64,000 nucleotides of DNA from assembly GCF_023502205.1 (NCBI RefSeq), contig NZ_JAMFLG010000003.1:124001-188000 (forward strand), read 5' to 3'. The stretch's first letter is position 1. The number at the start of each line of letters is the position of its first letter. A program made the translations under genes and the position numbers. The stretch comes from Aquiflexum sp. TKW24L. Its GTDB lineage: Bacteria; Bacteroidota; Bacteroidia; Cytophagales; Cyclobacteriaceae. Shown piece after piece: positions 62,180 through 64,000 of the stretch. The notes beneath the pieces are model-generated. The model had not been told where the DNA came from. It worked only from the letters and a program-made list of their open reading frames with translations, and did no database searches.

Positions 62180-64000
62180 ATGTCTAAATCGGTTATACTT
62201 TCAATCTTCATTTTTCTGTTGGCTTTCAATGCTTTAGGTCAGGAAGGCTGTACATTGACCATCAGGGGAAAGGTGCTACATGAAGAAAACAATGAGCCGA
62301 TAGTCGGGGCATATGTATGGCTAATCGATTCTGAAACAGGCGCAGTCACTGATACCCAAGGTAATTTCAGGATTCAAAAAATTTGTCCCGGAGAACTTAC
62401 TCTCAGGGTACAATTTATGGGACATAAAGAGTATTTTGAAAAAATCATTCTCAATTCCAATTTGAACATGACCATCAGAATGAAGGCAGAGGATATTCAA
62501 TTGGAAGGAGTAGAAATTCACGGACATGAGGACGCCCTACTGACCACAAATACTGTTTCGGGCATCTACGGAGAAGAACTGAGGTTATCAAGAGGTCAAA
62601 ACCTCGGCGAGACATTGAGAAGAATTCCCGGAATCACTTCATTTTCATCAGGATCCAGCATCCAAAAGCCTGTTATACACGGTCTTCATAGCAATAGGAT
62701 TTTGATTCTCAACAACGGAGTAAGACTAGAAGGGCAACAGTGGGGAGCGGACCATGCCCCTGAGATTGATCCTTTTTTAGCTCGGGAAATTTCCGTGGTT
62801 AAGGGAGCTGAGACTGTCCGTTTTGGTCCCAATGCCATGGGTGGAGTGATTTTGGTAAATCCTGCTCCCCTTCCTGTCAAAGGTGGTCAAAGTGGGGAAA
62901 TCGACTTAATCGGATTTTCTAACGGAAGAGGGCTCAATGGATCAGTGGGACTTTTGGGCGGATCTGAAAAATTAAAAGGTCTGGGATATTGGATTCAGGC
63001 TTCATCCAAGTTCGCCGGCAATCTCCAGACACCTGATTACATGCTTGACAATACAGGTGTCAGGGAAATGAATTTCTCAGGAGCTTTGGGATATAGTAAT
63101 TCCAGGTTAGGGACGGAGGTATATTTCAGTCATTTTCAAACTACTATCGGAATTCTGACTGATTCACATACCGGCAATCTATCAGACCTTGAAAGCATCA
63201 TCGAAAATGGCAGGCCTTTCAGAAATCCTGATTTTACTTTTGACATCCGAAGCCCAAAGCAAAATGTAGATCACCAACTTCTCAAAGTCAAAGGACATTA
63301 CCATTTGGCTGACGGTGCGAAACTGAACCTCCAATATGCCTTTCAGAGAAACCACCGGCAGGAATTTGACAGAAGACGTGGAGATTTGAACAGCAGGCCT
63401 TCGTTGGATCTGATGCTATTTACCAATACGATCGATCTCAGCTATAACCATCAAACCAGAAAAAATTGGAATGGATCTGTCGGCGTTCAACTCATTCAGC
63501 AGGCAAATTCCAATATTCCAGGTACAGGAGTGGTACCATTGATTCCAAATTATGACATGCTCAATGTTGGTTTCTTTGCCATCGAAAAATTCACAAGTGG
63601 TCCATTAGAAATCGAAGGCGGTTTGAGATATGATTTTAGACATGTCGAAGCTGCAAGGATAAACCGTGGCGGTATATTACAGGAGGATGTTTTTGATTTC
63701 AATAATTTCTCCGCATTCATAGGGGCCATGTATCCAATTACCCGTAACCTGACTTTCAATACCAATCTTGGTTCAGCATGGAGACCACCAAGTATCAATG
63801 AACAATTCAGCCAGGGATTGCATCACGGATTGGCAGGAATTGAAATAGGAAACCCAGATTTTGTCAGTGAACAGTCCCTAAAATGGATGAATACCCTAAA
63901 TTATTCTGACAGCAAATTCAATATTGAACTTACCGGATACACCAACAGGATCAATAATTATATTTACCTCAATCCAACTGAGGAACAGTTTGTCTCCATA
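62180..64000 (+). CDS. TonB-dependent receptor, N-terminal part (cut off at window end)
   Basis: The gene starts at ATG 62180 and runs 607 codons to the window edge without a stop. A signal peptide (hydrophobic to about NALGQEG, 21) is followed by a CarboxypepD_reg-like domain (TLTIRGKVLHEENNEPIVGAYV, about 26-110). A plug domain follows, with LGETLRRIPGITSF, PVIHGLHSNRILILNNGVRLEG, and FGPNAMGGVILV, then the start of a beta barrel. The barrel has strand-like repeats such as GLRYDFR and AWRPPSINEQFS. Proteins of this design import metal complexes or other bulky substrates across the outer membrane with TonB; a metal such as zinc or copper is a guess from the QQWGADHAPE-type plug. The C-terminal barrel lies beyond the window. 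Confidence 0.88.
   Translation, partial: MSKSVILSIFIFLLAFNALGQEGCTLTIRGKVLHEENNEPIVGAYVWLIDSETGAVTDTQGNFRIQKICPGELTLRVQFMGHKEYFEKIILNSNLNMTIRMKAEDIQLEGVEIHGHEDALLTTNTVSGIYGEELRLSRGQNLGETLRRIPGITSFSSGSSIQKPVIHGLHSNRILILNNGVRLEGQQWGADHAPEIDPFLAREISVVKGAETVRFGPNAMGGVILVNPAPLPVKGGQSGEIDLIGFSNGRGLNGSVGLLGGSEKLKGLGYWIQASSKFAGNLQTPDYMLDNTGVREMNFSGALGYSNSRLGTEVYFSHFQTTIGILTDSHTGNLSDLESIIENGRPFRNPDFTFDIRSPKQNVDHQLLKVKGHYHLADGAKLNLQYAFQRNHRQEFDRRRGDLNSRPSLDLMLFTNTIDLSYNHQTRKNWNGSVGVQLIQQANSNIPGTGVVPLIPNYDMLNVGFFAIEKFTSGPLEIEGGLRYDFRHVEAARINRGGILQEDVFDFNNFSAFIGAMYPITRNLTFNTNLGSAWRPPSINEQFSQGLHHGLAGIEIGNPDFVSEQSLKWMNTLNYSDSKFNIELTGYTNRINNYIYLNPTEEQFVSI

Noticed and set aside
1-64000. tRNA, rRNA, CRISPR array or prophage genes
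   Set aside because: No cloverleaf with a CCA-type end, no rRNA core sequence, no regularly spaced direct repeats of 25-40 bases, and no phage structural genes were seen by eye. A tRNAscan or CRISPR search would confirm this.

Overview
The window looks like a piece of chromosome from a Bacteroidota bacterium of the order Cytophagales, most likely a member of the Cyclobacteriaceae (Algoriphagus, Belliella and relatives). I infer this from AT-rich DNA, several TAnnTTTG-type -7 promoter boxes, short leaders without strong Shine-Dalgarno sites, a TamL-type BamA lipoprotein, a carboxypeptidase-D-domain TonB receptor, DUF2911, DUF2452 and DUF3820 proteins, and many lipoproteins and secreted enzymes. 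No rRNA, tRNA, CRISPR array, prophage or replication origin was seen.

Layout. 1-10.4 kb: a truncated alpha/beta hydrolase, a Gfo/Idh/MocA oxidoreductase, a DUF2911 protein, the helicase HrpB, two overlapping short-chain dehydrogenase genes, a protein resembling the Vms1/ANKZF1 release-factor-like (VLRF1) family, and an outer-membrane barrel protein with a very basic tail. 10.4-20 kb: a 56-residue membrane protein, a secreted CocE-type hydrolase, the topoisomerase IV pair parE-parC, a sterol-desaturase-family hydroxylase and a small lipoprotein. 20-26 kb: a ROK kinase without the usual zinc motif, a cysteine-less ArsC/Spx-like protein, a CvfB-like S1 protein, 3-hydroxybutyryl-CoA dehydrogenase, a deoxynucleoside kinase, a three-gene unit of unknown function with a DUF2452 protein, and an orphan Hpt protein. 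26-40 kb: an S9 peptidase overlapping a lipoprotein gamma-glutamyltransferase, an SDR/DUF2867 plus FAD-oxidoreductase pair, a class C beta-lactamase-like hydrolase, a DEAD-box helicase with a DoxX protein, and a second, divergent gamma-glutamyltransferase coupled to an exported partner. 40-48 kb: a MacB/FtsX-type permease, tyrS, a third SDR, an inactivated IS4-family transposase and a HigA-like remnant, a YheT-type hydrolase and an M20 amidohydrolase. 48-64 kb: two rSAM/selenodomain-associated transferases around a DUF6134-like exported protein, peroxiredoxin, a FabH-like synthase, PhzF, an SBF-type symporter, an rRNA methyltransferase, TamL, YihY, an aldo/keto reductase, DUF3820, a lipoprotein subtilase and the first 607 codons of a TonB-dependent receptor.

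The clearest shared theme is extracytoplasmic breakdown of peptides and amides. CocE, S9, two gamma-glutamyltransferases, the serine hydrolase, M20 and S8 all carry export or lipoprotein signals, which suits an organism feeding on protein-rich organic matter. Core genes (parE, parC, tyrS, the helicases) are interspersed. The only clear mobile DNA is the decayed IS4 element near 45 kb, whose base composition looks more GC-rich than its surroundings. Intergenic gaps often hold short iterated words.

I did not find a complete system that I can call new. The leads I rate highest are the VLRF1-like protein, the divergent gamma-glutamyltransferase pair, the DUF2452 cluster, the repeat that encodes the end of the symporter, and the IS4/HigA scar. 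All product names come from reading motifs by eye, without database searches.
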